Assembly (NCBI RefSeq): GCF_014633365.1
Contig: NC_068352.1
Span: forward strand, 21,113,310-21,177,309
DNA from: Diospyros lotus
Taxonomy: Eukaryota > Streptophyta > Magnoliopsida > Ericales > Ebenaceae
Length of the DNA stretch: 64,000 nt
Direction: 5' to 3'
The position numbers and the translations under genes are program-made. Of this stretch, positions 10,993 through 23,235 are shown in pieces. Under the pieces are notes generated by a model. The model was not told the DNA's origin, ran no database searches, and saw only the letters and a program-made list of their open reading frames with translations. How positions within the stretch are numbered: position 1 is the stretch's first letter; every line of letters begins with the position of its first letter.

Positions 10993-13604
10993 TGTAACAA
11001 CAGGAAGATGGGGGCTGATATTAATAAATAATTCAATATTATTTTGTGTCTTGTAGGTAGAATTAATTGTTAAGTTAGCTTGGGATTCGGTATGGCATGA
11101 CTAAGTATGTATGTTAATGTTTTGGAGGTATTTGGCTGTGGTGCTTGAGGTATCCGAACAAAGGGAGAGACATTCGGATAAGGTGTAGTGGTTTGGCTAA
11201 TGTATTCGGATGGGAAAAGGCACATTCGGATGTGCCTTTGGCTTTAAGTCTTGCATTCAAATGAAAGGCTAGCATGTTTGGATGAGTTTTTTTGAGTTTT
11301 GTGATAGTGATCTAGATGCTACAGTGAGCAATCCGGATTGGGTGTGTAGCAATTCGGATTGCCCATGTTTTATGTGTATGATTTCTCCTTTCATCCCGAT
11401 TTCAACCATGATGTAGCCCGAATATCTCAAAACTTAAAACATGAAAGTTGTAGATATTTCCCTTTTCATTCCATATCATCTTGAATCACCTCAATCGGAT
11501 TTCGGACTAGAGAGTTATGCCAAGAATTCAAAGAGATGTCTAAACTTCCCAGAATTCGCTTTTCAGTAAATTAAACCCTCCTATCCAAATAGCCACCCTT
11601 CGATCCGAATGAGCCAAGTGTAAAATTAAGTGACCTATCCGAATGACTCACTGTTGTATCTGAATGGCTCTCACATTCCTTAGATATCTCATTCGAATGC
11701 TTCATATCATATCAGAATCCCTCTCACACACTATGAATGCGTATATATATACATATATCCCCTGCACTGCCATTAATTTGGAAAACTTATAGAAGATTAT
11801 GGATTGGGAAATAAGAAAGAAATTTAGGAAAATAAGCGGATGGATAAACATGACGTATAGAGAAAATATAAAAGAGAGCATTTGTGAGGAAAATATCACT
11901 AAATAAAAGAGATAAACTTGAGCTCTCTCATTCTCTCGTAAGTCTCTCTATATCTCTTTAAACTCTCTTCCTTCTCTTCAACATCAAACCAAATCTTACT
12001 GTCCAAGGAGGTTTTAGCCGCTGTTAAGTGATATAGAAGGTGTAAGATGGCAAGTTCCCTTCTACTCTTCGCTTGTCTTGGAATATTTCTTGCTTTATAT
12101 ATGGGTTTGAGGGCTTGGCTAGGGTTTTGTTGTTTGAGTCTAGGGATACTTCTAACAGCCAAGTGGGGCTTGTTTCTCCCCACTTTTCCTAAGGAAAGGT
12201 GATTTTGTTGAAATTATTGGCATACGGGGTTTGTCTCTTCATCATGCCCTCCTGCTATTGACTTGAACGCCCAATAAAATACTTTGTCTTGTCTATGAGG
12301 CTACGTGTAATACCCCGAGAGCCCAAGGTCAAGTTTAAGAAGGGATTCTAAAGAAGCTAGTATATATATCGAGGATAGTAAGAAAGGAAACAACACCAGC
12401 TGGATACCTTTTGGGCTGAATGTGGATAAAGAACTCACGAGTTAAGCGTTCTTAAGCTAGGGTAACTCAAGGATGGGTGACCCCTACGAAGTTTGCGTAG
12501 ACCCATCAGGGTAAGTTGATCCGATCATTCCCATCTCTTGATGCAGGATGTTACATTACATGTTCCATCTTTTAGTGCTATTTACTCAATGTGATAGCCA
12601 TGATTATGTTTAATTTTAAGGTTAGCATGTTAATCCCTATCATGGCATGTTTTGACAATGTGATATTTGTGCATCATGGGCATGTTGCTCCGTGTGAACA
12701 TTGAACTTCACATTACATGTGTTCTCATGGAGCACGAATGATTATTGTGGCATGAACATTGATTGTGGCCACCTACTTGCTGCATTGCATTTGCATGGAA
12801 GGAATGGGAAATTGACACACGCTACGGTTGTGTACCGCTAATATATCCCCTAAAACCAATAGACACTAGCTTGACTGGGGTTACGCTTATGCGGTGATGA
12901 CTGAGAGGCGTGCCCAGTGGTGACAATCATGGGTGAGATTATATATGTATAACTATAGTTAAGTATATGAGATATGACCTATGGTCCACATGTTATCACA
13001 GTTTCTTTGCTTGCAGGTATCAACTATAGGTCGGTATGTGTTTTGATGCATCTTATATTGTTATGTGAGGTTACTGACCAATTATGTGCTTACCAATTTT
13101 TACGTGTGTTATGCATGACATTATCATCATGGGTGGGTGTGTGATCCATGTATTATGATCTATCATCCACATGTATATGCTAATTAGATACCACCCACCA
13201 TACCTATATCACATTATTATCTGTCATGTTTTTCCTTCCTATTTCTTATACTTGCTGAGCTTTGTAGCTCACTTTGTACTCTCAACCATTCTAGGTAAAA
13301 ATAAAGAGATAGCTGGTAAGGAGCCAAGCAGGAAACATGGGTAGAAATGTGTGTGCGCAGGTTTACTCTCACATCAAAGGTCTTGGAGGATGTTGTTGTG
13401 ATCGTATAGAACCTATTTTATATTATGTAACCTAAATCGAGTTGTGCTTGTAATCCTTAAGGTCTTTTATTTTGGTTTTGAGCTTTGTGGAGGGTGTAAG
13501 ATCTATGTATACTTATGGCTGGTTGTTGGTCCTTTCATAATCCATAACACTCCCCCTTCTAGGTTACCCCGAGGATAGGGTAGCTTGGGGGAGAGGGTGT
13601 TACA
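10993..13604 (+). mobile_element. 5' LTR (approximate) of another gypsy element
   Basis: The right end is well placed: GGTGTTACA at 13596-13604 is followed by a PBS-like site and gag. The left end is inferred from TGTAACA at 10993, which mirrors the terminal TGTTACA and sits where the host RT frame stops. Inside it the phrase attcggat and its complement recur many times (about 11150-11700). A 250-bp Cassandra-like LTR (12306-12555) appears nested. Alternatively the LTR starts at TGTAATACCCC at 12306. No gene is evident in the 2.6 kb. Confidence 0.45.
12306..12555 (+). mobile_element. Cassandra-like 250-bp LTR with a 5S rRNA-like core
   Basis: Begins TGTAATACCCC and ends GGATGTTACA. From about 12430 to 12503 it resembles plant 5S rRNA: AGAACTC, GTTAAGCGTTCTTAAGC (box A region), then AAGGATGGGTGACC (box C) and GAAGTTTGCGT. 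Internal 5S promoter boxes in a short LTR are the hallmark of Cassandra TRIM elements, whose LTRs carry RNA polymerase III-type 5S sequence. A TATATATA lies upstream at about 12359. The flanks CTACG and TTACA match at three of five bases, so the TSD is not convincing. No PBS follows, so it is a solo LTR, or it is part of a longer LTR. Confidence 0.65.
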
Positions 13605-13608
13605 TAGT

Positions 13609-13619
13609 TGTTATCAGAG
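13609..13619 (+). other. Degenerate primer-binding site
   Basis: TGTTATCAGAG, five bases after an LTR-like GGTGTTACA end, resembles the initiator tRNA-Met PBS TGGTATCAGAG with one mismatch. Gag remnants follow downstream on the same strand. Confidence 0.55.
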
Positions 13620-13749
13620 TAGTTAAGAGATGACCCCGCAAGCATAGGATATCGGGTAGAGTTAGGAGTGTGTTAGTCCTTCCATATGCGTTTTTAGCAA
13701 AGCTTGATAGTTGTGAATCAGATTCTAATTCTGGTATGTGTTCAGGGAT

Positions 13750-14285
13750 ATGAGTGCTCGTCGAGGATGAGAAGAGCTGCAGTTGTCCCTGATGCAGCAT
13801 TTGAGGTTGTGCCTGAGGCTTCAAAAGGGTTTAGTGGTGATTTGCGCCAGGGGATGGCCGTGATGTGAGGTACCTTAGCTGGGATCTTGCAAGCTATTAA
13901 CAGGTTGGCAGATAATCAACCTAGACAGGAGCAAAGGATAGTGGAAGAGCCTGTAGAGAATCCTAGAGTGCAAGGAGCAGGAAGTAGTGATGAAGGTCGG
14001 TTGTTTAAGAACTTTATGGTACTTTGACCACCTGAATTTTCTGGGGGGACAGATGTAGCGGTGGCAAAGATTTGGATGCTTTCGATAGAAAATCACCTTT
14101 GTTTTATGGGTTGTATTGAAGCCCAAAAGGTGCAGTTGGGCACATTCCTCCTTAAGGATGATGCAAAGAGATGGTGGGAGATGGTCTGCCAAAGGTATGG
14201 GCGTAGGGAGTCTATCTGGGCAGATTTGCAGAATGCATTTAATGAGGCTTCTTGTCCAACATGGTACAAAGAGTAAAAAGTGTCG
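13750..14285 (+). pseudogene. Ty3/gypsy gag fragment
   Basis: The preserved core reads PPEFSGGTDVAVAKIW, LSIENHLCFMGCIEAQKVQL, FLLKDDAKRWWEMV and IWADLQNAFNEA to CPTWYKE (about 14025-14275). This is the retrotransposon gag domain typical of Tekay/Del-like plant elements. Upstream codons to an ATG near 13751 contain stops. The reading ends after EKKV near 14282, where unrelated DNA begins. Confidence 0.75.
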
Positions 14286-14529
14286 GGGTGTTGCATATAG
14301 GGTCTTACGCCTAATTTTACAATGTGTGATTTTTGATATTATGCTTTGTTATTAGTGATTATTTTCAATTCACACGACTATATTTGATGCATCATCATTC
14401 TGAGCTCTAATATTTATATGCACTTTGCTAACATGGTTCGCACTAAATTTTTAAAACAAATAAAAGTTATTTGCATCAATAATGCAATGGAATATAAAAA
14501 ATGCTAATTGATTCAATTTCTTTCTCAAC
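14286..14529. other. Unassigned A/T-rich spacer
   Basis: Non-coding sequence between a gypsy gag fragment and a copia fragment. I see no promoter, repeat or RNA gene in it. Confidence 0.4.
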
Positions 14530-15666
14530 ATGGTACCCTTCTTTAATGATCATGTCCTAGTACTTCCCAACAAAAGGGTTGTGTTGAACACAAGCATCTT
14601 CATATTCTTGTCATAATTTGTTCCCTTCTCCTTTCCTTTTCTTATTTAGAATTCTCTGGGGGTGAAGTTCTTACTATTATTAATGCTATCAACCCTATCC
14701 TATCTTATATCCTTCACAATAAGACTCCCTTTGAATGAATTCATAGGGACCCCCTGGTTGCAATTATCACTTTCTCAAAGTTTTAGATGTGGTTGCTTTG
14801 TTCTTTTCCATCCATTATAAAACAAGTTAGAGCCCTGCTTTCATCTTTATTACTTCTTTATATATGGCATTGAATATAAAGGGCATCATTGTTAGGATCC
14901 CCTTTCCCAATGAATCTATGTTTCTCAATATGTGGTCTTCTAGGAAAATATTATCTTCTACTTATCAAAATTTCATCTCTTTACCCCCATTCTTCTCCAT
15001 TCTTTACTAATTCTCCTATTTTCTCATTTCCTTTTAACTAAGATGCAAGTCTTATTGTTGAGCTCTCACTTCTTCCTCTAATGTTTCTACCACCTCTCCT
15101 ATTAAGTCTTTTTCATCTCCCTCATCCACTATTGCTCCACTACTTAAGCGATCTAACCATGAGGTCAATTGTAATCTTTTTTTGGCAACAAACAATAGTA
15201 GACAAATTGCAAGGTCTCGAGAAAATGCACACTTGAGTTCTTATTAATTTGTCTCTTAGCAAAACCCCTATAAGGTGCAAATGGGTTTATAACAAAACAT
15301 TTTATAATGCCTTCTTCAACTAGTACAAATCCCACCTTGTTGAAAAAGGGTTTACCTAGGAGTATGACATTGATTATGAAGAGACATTTGCCACTGTACC
15401 ACGATTAACTATTGTTCATAGCTTAATTGTCATAGTTATTGTTTGTTGTTGGTCACCTTTTCAAATGGATGTGAAAACAGTTTCTTTTCTCAATGGTGAT
15501 CTTCATGAAACAGTATATATGAAAACTCTACCTAGTTATCGGTATCATCCTCATCAAGTCTATCACCTTCGTCATTCCTTTTATGGACTCAAACAAACTC
15601 CTCGTTCCTAGTTTGTCAAATTTAACTATATTATTACTGATTTTGGCTTTCACTCTAGTACCCATG
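14530..15666 (+). pseudogene. Ty1/copia integrase to reverse transcriptase fragment
   Basis: In shifting frames: QQKGCVEHKHLHIL (integrase third catalytic Glu block, about 14570-14610), NKTPFE, then KWVYNKTFYN, HLVEKGFT-EYDIDYEETFATVPRLTIV, WSPFQMDVKT-FLNGDLHETVYMK (RT) and VYHLRHSFYGLKQTPRS near 15560-15610. This order is diagnostic of copia. It is riddled with stops, lacks gag, protease, RNase H and LTRs, and ends at about 15660 where LTR-like sequence starts. Confidence 0.85.
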
Positions 15667-17939
15667 TGTGATGACCCTGCTCCCAAAGTCCCCACAACCA
15701 AGCAAACCGAAAGGGAGCATTTAAAACAATGGGTACAAAATAAAAATCAATTAAGAACATTCACTCCATTACAAAAAATAATGAAGATTACAACCATTTT
15801 TCCATTCAGATAAGATAAACATCAATCTTTACAACTCATTAGGCTTTCTCATATGATAGCGGAAGCCATAAGCCTTTACATACAACATCATTCATATAAC
15901 ACATACATTAGGGCTCAACCGCCCAAATCTCTCGATAGAATTACAACAAACATAAACTACCTTGCTTTGCATCCAAACCATCCCCAAGACCTTTTAGTCA
16001 GGAGTGCTCTGTATACATCTAACCCAAAATGGTCATGCCCCACTAGAATAACCCTCCACCTTAGCTTTGTCTTACTTGGAATGTGTAAAATAAGAATGAA
16101 CCATAAGACCTAACAAGTATAATATGAAACAAAAGGGCATGAGAATATAGATTCCACCGTTAGGTAGACTTATGAAATACCAACCCATCAATGACATGGA
16201 GCAACAAGAACCGTCAAAAGTTAGGAATACACAATAGCATGAGTCCACAACAGATGTAAAACATAATGGTATGAGTCAACAATGAATGGAGACACCATAG
16301 CTCAAGTCATTAATAGATGGACTCATCAACGAGGAGCAATGCAACACAACACCATTAACATCATCACATTCACCCATGCCATGCACCATCCTCATATGCT
16401 CAATGAATGAGATTTACGATTCTTTGAAACCACATAAACTCATACGTATATACATATCAAATGACTCTTGGGGTCCTTTAGCTCAACCCAAGGCCTATGC
16501 CCATAAATAACATACAATCCTTGGGGCCCATTAACTCAACCCAAGGTCTTACCTTATCATACACCACGAGTTCTTTGGGGCTTGTTAGCTTAACTCAAGG
16601 ATTATGTCCATATACAACATACGAACCTAGAAATATATGAAAACATGGATGTGAAATGCTTTCCAACCATAAGCCTCCACATGGCTCAACAATAGCTTTC
16701 TTTCATGCCCACACATGCATATTTAACCCCTAAATACATTTACCCACGAAGTGGAATCAAGAGAAAAATATTTAAGAAGCAACTTGATTTTCAATATGTA
16801 GAAAGTCGACTCTTGGCAGAGGAAAGTCGACTTCTAGCATTGGAAAGTTGACTTCTTCATAGCTTTAGCCAACTCGACCGAGAGCTTGATATACAAAGTC
16901 GACCTAACCGAGAGCTAACTTCTAGACAGTCGACTTCTGCTTGGTGAAAGTCGACTCCCTATATACTAAAGTCAACTCCTGAACAACGAAAGTCGACTCT
17001 TCAAAGACAGAAACGCAAGAAATGAAAATAGAACTGAAACAAACACAAGATCACCAAATCTTGCATTGCTACTAATCCTAACACAACATTGTTCCTTAGA
17101 AATTATAGGGTAGCACAAACCCTATTTGAAGTTCCAAAAGGATTCAACAAGATCAACCAAGAATCAAGGAAAATTTACAATGCTTTCTACATAAACATCT
17201 TCAAGAACTCTTCTCCAAAATAGAGAGATTTTCATGAATAAGTCACCAAGATCTCAAGATTCAAGGCTTTAAAACTAAGATATGAGTGAGAACTTGCCTT
17301 GCTATGCTTCCCTTTTGCTTTAGACTTGAAGAAGCCACCACAAAAGAGGCAAACTTGCACCCTAAAGCTCAACGTGGAAAATCAGACAGCAAGAAGATAG
17401 AGAAAAAACAAAGCTCCAGCTAACACTTTTCACCCTCTATGGAGCCTCCATGATCAAGGGAGAAAGAAGAAAAGAAAGAGAAGAGAAGTAGAAGAAGCTT
17501 GCACACCAAGCTCTAGAAGTCTCCAAGTTTCCTTCCTTTTCCCTTTCCACAAATTCCAAATATATATATTTATACCTTGCAATTCAACAACCCCCACCCC
17601 TACTTACTCAATTTTGACTTTTCCATTCTCCACCTCACTTGCAAATGCTTCCTCTTACTTTGACTATGCTAACCATCCAACCTTGTCTAATTTCCTTGAC
17701 TTTACTTTTCAACACATATCTCCCTTGCTTTGGTTTCTTTTCCCTACATGCACATAATTTTCCTTTGCCAAAATTTTCACCTTTGACTTTGAATTTTTCA
17801 ACATCAAAGTTAGCTTTTTTTACTTTGGCTATTAAACATCTCATGTGACCCTTTTCTTCCCAATAAAATACATATTGCCAATAGCCCTACTTAGCCCATG
17901 AATAGTTAGTAAGACACAATTAAATCAATATAGAATTAA
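15667..17939 (-). mobile_element. LTR-like block, probably minus strand
   Basis: No coding sequence is convincing. The left edge TGTGATGACCC would be the 3' end of a minus-strand LTR (GGGTCATCACA). The sequence contains ATGATAGCGGAAGCC (about 15855), a phrase I associate with long plant gypsy LTRs, and a block of GTCGAC phrase repeats. The right edge is fixed only by the next LTR at 17940. I found no TSD or matching opposite end, so it is truncated. Confidence 0.4.
16801..17000. repeat. Degenerate GTCGAC phrase repeat
   Basis: GAAAGTCGACT-like phrases recur at about 16805, 16826, 16847 (variant GTTGAC), 16898, 16929, 16950, 16971 (variant GTCAAC) and 16992, spaced about 21 bp or small multiples of it. 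The spacing implies an old tandem array inside LTR-like DNA. Confidence 0.65.
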
Positions 17940-20497
17940 TGTAATACCCGAGATTTTCTAAAGGACTCAAGTGTAATTTAACTTGGGTTGTAAGTGGAAT
18001 TTTAGAAGATTTGGGGTTATAGTGTAATTTTCAAGGTTATAGGTGATCGAATTAACTGCATAGAATGCCTTGGAGCTTAGATGTCTAAGGAAAAAGGTAG
18101 TCACTGACGAGTGTCTTGAGATATGATTTGTGACACTGGAAACAGTAAGAACAAAGATAGTTTTTCGTATAGTTTTGATTCGGCTTGAAAAATCGAATGA
18201 CCATAAGGGACTTCTGAGAAGTCAACAGAACCTTTAGGGGATTCAAGTTTTTCATAAGAAACAAACCTAAAGTAGTTTCGGGATGAAACAAATGGATTCA
18301 CGATAAAAAATGTGATCTTGTATACATTCGGGCCTAAGCGTAATTTATGAAACTTGGCCGAAAGTGGTAAAACAAAACTTGGGGGATAAAATGTGAAAGA
18401 AGAAATTCAGGGGTTCATTGTAGAATTTTTAGAAACTCAAAGGGTTGCAAGGAAAGGCTCAAATGTAATTTTGAAGTTTGAAGGAGTTAAAGTGTAATTT
18501 TTCAAAAATAGCCATAGCCAGCCACCACTGCCACCGTTGACTAGACACCTACCATCGTGAGGAAGGGTTTCCATAGGGACCAGCATAGGCTCCAAGGCAT
18601 AGGGAGTCAATTGGGACAAAGAATAGCCGTGATCAAACGTGATTGAAGGCGGTATGGCAAAGTGACGTGAGGTCGCCAGAAAATTAGGGATGGGGTTTCA
18701 AGGCAAATCATGTGGAGATAAGGCAATCTAAGGTCGTATCAGAGCATTAAACGCTCAAATTTGACAAGGAATGGCTCGTCTTGGATTAAAATTGGGTATA
18801 AATAGAGGGTTATGGACGAGGGTTTTCATTAATTTCAAAGCTCAAAATTTGTAGCTTTAGAGGCTTAATAGAGGGATAAGATTAATGGGTTTTTGTTCCT
18901 TGTATTTTTTAGAGTTTTTCTAGAGAATTTCGCAAGGTTTCGTATAGGTTTGATAAGGTTTTGAGCTTGACCGAAAAATCGGGTGGGTCGTCAGAGTCAG
19001 ACTGAAATTGGCTGATTTGGGCCATTTTTGGCCATTGTTTTAGGCATCCAAAGGTGCCAATAAGATCAACTTGAAGAAGGCTTCAAGGGGGTAGGATTAA
19101 ATCAGTGATCGAAGTATCGTTGGTGACCAAAAAAAGGTTGAAGATGATTGGAAAGCTGGGCACGTGCAGTACACGCACAGACGCGTGGGGTATAGATATT
19201 TTTGAATTGTTTTTTAATATTTTTAGAAAATTATTTCATGAGTTATGGTATAGAAAAATTTGGGAAAATGCTTCTGAAAGTATTTATTTTGAAATTATTG
19301 AGAGAAAAATAAGAAGAAAATAAGAGAAAGTTATGAAAAAATAGATATTGATATGCTTTTGAATGAACATGATGTCTAGAGATCATTGAAACTCAAAAGT
19401 GAGAATTAAGATGATTATTGAGGCCTGACACAAAAATCGAGGCTAAGCACGAGGTTCGAGATACTTTGAGTTTTGTTCAAAGTGAGTGGTTTTTCCCACA
19501 AACTCATACATAATATGTTTTGCTTATGTTGAACATGATATTCACGAAGGTTGCTAAGTTATATGTAATTTATGTGCATCTTGACATATCTGTACATGTA
19601 TTATTGCATCGATAGTCTTGATTTTTCACTTGACATGATATTGTTGGTATATCGATACTTGTGAATGGGATGGGATGGGATGTTGCCTTGATAGTGTAGC
19701 CGTAATTCTCCAAGGGTATTTGCCAGAATAACGTACAAGTGTCTCCTGTGCCGTGTGTGCATGCTGGGATGATTGCCTAGGGTTCCATGCCGAGCTGGTT
19801 TGCTAAGGAAGTTACACTAGGGTATCTGTTTGTTCATGTCCATGCATCATATATTCATGTAACTATTTTGAACTCTCACTTAAATGATTTAATATCTAAC
19901 TTGGGTTATGTCTCTAGAACATTCAAATATTTCAGTTGGGACTTGCAACAAAAGCAAGGAAGTGGTTGAGATTTAATGGCACGAGATGTCGTGTTTGATG
20001 GGTTTGGAAAGTTGTTCCAGTATTTTTCTTTTTCATGAAGATTCGAATATGTTTTAGTCATGTTGTAAAACTTATGTTCCGTTGGTGAATAGTCTCGTAG
20101 AATAAAAGAACATTATGTATTACGAATGATGTGTGAAAAACAATCATATAATATTGTTATGGTTCACACTCATTTGGAGGTATCTTTTGAATATGTTAGA
20201 GGTATCGTTGAGAAATGAGACTCTATGTATATTTATGAGAAAATGACATGTTGAACAAATGGTATGGTTTCTTATGTTATAATTAAAGTGAGTTCGGTTA
20301 TGTATTATATTAGGTTTCGATCTTACTTCCGCATATGTGATGATTATTTGTCTTAGCTTATTGATTATTAAGTTTGATATGCTGAGAAGCTAGAACGGGA
20401 TTGTTTGAGAATGATTTATGTTGAGTGTATGTTAGAAACAAAAAATATTCCCAAAATCCCGGATTAATGTCGCGCCTTGGAAAAGTGAGGTGTTATA
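17940..20497 (+). mobile_element. 5' LTR of a gypsy element, 2558 bp
   Basis: Starts TGTAATACCCG and ends GAGGTGTTATA, followed at 20500 by a perfect tRNA-Met PBS. A TATA box (TATAAATAG) lies at about 18797. It shares sequence along its length with the solo LTR at 1336-3477, for example TAGCCGTAATTC and GGAAGTTACACTAGG blocks. ORFs inside are incidental. The element has no recognisable downstream polyprotein and no 3' LTR in the window, so it is truncated by later events. Confidence 0.85.
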
Positions 20498-20499
20498 AT

Positions 20500-20511
20500 T
20501 GGTATCAGAGC
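20500..20511 (+). other. Primer-binding site for initiator tRNA-Met
   Basis: TGGTATCAGAGC, exact match to the common plant PBS, two bases after the LTR end. It fixes the + orientation of the element. Confidence 0.9.
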
Positions 20512-20946
20512 AAAATTGAAGTGAAACCCCAAGTGGAGACTTAGGGTGGAAAAGAAAACAAATGGTTCGTAAAATGAAATCCCCACTTAGAGACTCGAGG
20601 ATTGTCGGATGAGGTCTTAGAAGTTATAGATTTGAGAATACTAACCTTGTTAAGTGACAAAACAACTGGTCGGAATGACCTAGCTATTAAAGTTAGGGTC
20701 TGATGATATGGTTTGAATATAAGTTTGACTCGGTAACCATAATTATGGATCCATGAGATTTGAAGATTGTTGATTTGAGATCATTAGTCAAAATCCTTAC
20801 GTTGAATGGTGGGATAACTGGTAGTTATCAAGAATAATCAAGTCACGAATTGTTAGTCTAATGTGACATAACCTAGCTATCAAGATTAGGTTCAGGAATG
20901 GATGATATGAATCATCAAGATTCGAATGTAAGGATAATTTAGTGAT
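20512..20946 (+). other. Non-coding remnant of gypsy internal domain
   Basis: Follows the PBS but shows no gag motif. It contains repeated phrases around CCTAGCTATTAAAGTTAGG and CCTAGCTATCAAGATTAGG (about 20679 and 20870). It is cut by a CACTA-like terminus at 20947. Confidence 0.45.
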
Positions 20947-21390
20947 CACTACAAGAATTTGAGGGTTTTACCCACATATAAATTATCCACACATATTATT
21001 CGTAGGTATTTACCCACACATAATAGTAATATATGTGGGTAATTAAATTAGATAAACTCGTTACATTATTCACATTTATTATGTGTGGGTAAATTGATAT
21101 ACTTACACTTATTTTCGTAGAAAAAATTCCCTCCACTTTCAGATGTTGGTGGGATATTTTCCGGTAAAATTTTAGCTGATGTTGCATTTATTTTGGATTA
21201 TATTACCCACACATATTAACAAATGTTAGGCATGTGTGGGTAATTGTTTATAAACTTATCCACACATTAGCTGATGTGTCAGTTTTTATGAATTATATTA
21301 CTCACACATATTAATAAATGTTACGTATGTGTGGGGAATTATTTATAAACTTACCCACACTTAAATTACCCACACATATTATACGTATGT
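20947..21390 (+). mobile_element. CACTA-type transposon terminus (truncated)
   Basis: Starts CACTACAAGAATTTGAGG, a CACTA superfamily TIR. The next 440 bp contain many direct and inverted copies of ACCCACAC / GTGTGGGT, the subterminal-repeat arrangement expected at CACTA ends where transposase binds. I could not find the matching opposite TIR (ending TTGTAGTG), and no transposase is present, so this is one end or a non-autonomous fragment. A phrase left of it (GATGATATGAATCATCA, about 20900) recurs on the right as GATGATATAAATCATCA near 21455. Confidence 0.65.
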
Positions 21391-21734
21391 ATTATAAAAG
21401 ATCCAAGGATCCAAGGGATTGGGTCAAGTGAGAGGCTAAAGATGGACGGTTATTGATGATATAAATCATCACGATTCTAATTTTAGTTAGCACATAACGC
21501 TAACCCTCTCAATCCCAAATCCCAACCTATCCCATTATTTTAGTTGAAATTGTAATTCCAACCAATTTCAATCAAAAGCCTCCAAGATCGCCGAGAACTT
21601 TACTAGTTTGAATCATAATGATTTTGTTCCAATTTTGACCAAAAAAATTGAGATGTTTTAACCATTCTGTCCAGAACAAAAAGGTATCGACAAACCTGGT
21701 TTAACCAATCAACGACCAACAAAAGATCACATAG
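21391..21734. other. Unassigned repeat-derived DNA
   Basis: No gene or RNA recognised. It may be the 3' end of the neighbouring minus-strand copia-type LTR, whose true boundary I cannot set. Confidence 0.3.
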
Positions 21735-22364
21735 CTAATACATTCACCTCATACCGGAGGTTAATGGATCCTATACAACAATCATTTACCTCCATACACC
21801 AGTAGAAGAGAAACTAGACAATAACGAACATTCCCACCTCACAATTGGACGGTTTCGCTCACCAACAAATCCCTAACACTAGCATATAAGACAAGTGTAT
21901 CGCTCAATTCCAAGGATCAGTTACACAATCACAACCAAATAATAGATCATTAATTATCTTAGCCATATGATCCATTATTAACGTTATGTTTGGTGTGTGT
22001 TTTCCAAAACTCACCGCCATGTTTACCATTCGTATCTCATACAATATGTCATATGACTCATCATACTTTATCATGAATATCTCATACTAATCAAAGTAGT
22101 AAACTATAAGTCAATCTATAATCGACTAATCGAAGTCCCCATTCAAAGGAGTCTAAGGATTGGGAACTATTTAAAATTCTTTTACTAAAGAGTCTCACTC
22201 ACATATTTTTAATAGGTTAAGAATGAAATCTTTAACAAGATATCTAGAGACTCATTCATAAGAATAGAGAGTATGAATGAAGATATGACTATTTTATTAA
22301 TATTTACAAAAATACATCATATACCCATATCATCTAAATCTAACATTAGGGCACATCACTAACA
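21735..22364 (-). mobile_element. Copia-type LTR, minus strand, copy A
   Basis: Read on the minus strand it begins TGTTAGTGATG and is preceded by a purine-rich tract (CAAGAGAGATA, complement of 22365-22376) that would be its PPT. It aligns over most of its length with 25655-26327: shared CACCTCA-ACCGGAGGT near the left, ATCTCATACTAATCAAA, GTCTAAGGATTGG, and CATCTAAATCTA near the right end. No coding domain is attached. The left boundary is approximate. Confidence 0.6.
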
Positions 22365-22610
22365 TATCTCTCTTGAGATGACACCTTGCTTGGGGATCTT
22401 ACACTTTATCGACAACTCGTAGGCAACTTAGTGTACCTCATTGTTATATACTCATCCAAACATTGTTATTGTTGTATATTTGGTTAGTTAGTGTTGAATC
22501 CAACTTGTTCATATTAATTAAGTTTTGAAGATTAACAAAAAGAATATTTTCGTTGAAAAAATTAATTGTAGTACCAAATTATTTTTGATTAATTTACTAC
22601 ATATTTTTTC

Positions 22611-23200
22611 ATAGCATATGTATTATAAAAAAATATTATTTTTTATTAAAACATTTTTTATATAATTTTTAGATTAATTTATAAAATATTTTTCATAATA
22701 TATGTATTACCAAAAATATTATTTTCTATTAAAAATATTTTTTAATATTTTTAGATTAATTTTCATAGCATATGTATTATCAAAAATCTTATTTTCTATT
22801 TAAAATAGTTTTTAGATTAATTTATTAAATATTTTTTCATAGGATATGTATTATAAAAAAATATTATTTTTTATTAAAACATTTTTTATATAATTTTTAG
22901 ATTAATTTATAAAATATTTTTCATAGTATATGTATTACCAAAAATATTATTTTCTATTAAAAATATTTTTTAATATTCTTAGATTAATTTTCATAGCATA
23001 TGTATTATCAAAAATCTTATTTTCTATTTAAAATAGTTTTTAGATTAATTTATTAAATATTTTTTCATAAGATATGTATTATCAATTATTTTCTATAAAA
23101 ATTTTTAAATATTTTTACATTAATTTATAAAATATTTTCATAGCTTATGTATTATCAAAAATATTATTTTCTATTAAAAATATTTTATAAATTAATCTAA
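22611..23200. repeat. A/T-rich tandem repeat, 228-bp period with about 75-bp subunits
   Basis: Units begin at about 22611, 22839 and 23067 (the third incomplete). Adjacent units are nearly identical. Each contains three or four related subunits built on CATAGCATATGTATTA, a CAAAAATATTATTTTCTATT segment and TTTTTAGATTAATTTA. This two-level structure marks a small satellite-like array. No coding potential. Confidence 0.85.
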
Positions 23201-23235
23201 AATATTTTTATAGTATATGTATCACAAAAAGAATT

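Noticed and set aside
12430..12503. Genuine 5S rRNA gene
   Set aside because: Only the central part matches; the 5' and 3' ends of 5S rRNA are missing and LTR ends surround it.
16801..17000. CRISPR-like array (short repeats at about 21-bp spacing)
   Set aside because: Repeats are degenerate, spacers are not unique units, and the genome is a plant nucleus; LTR phrase repeats explain it.
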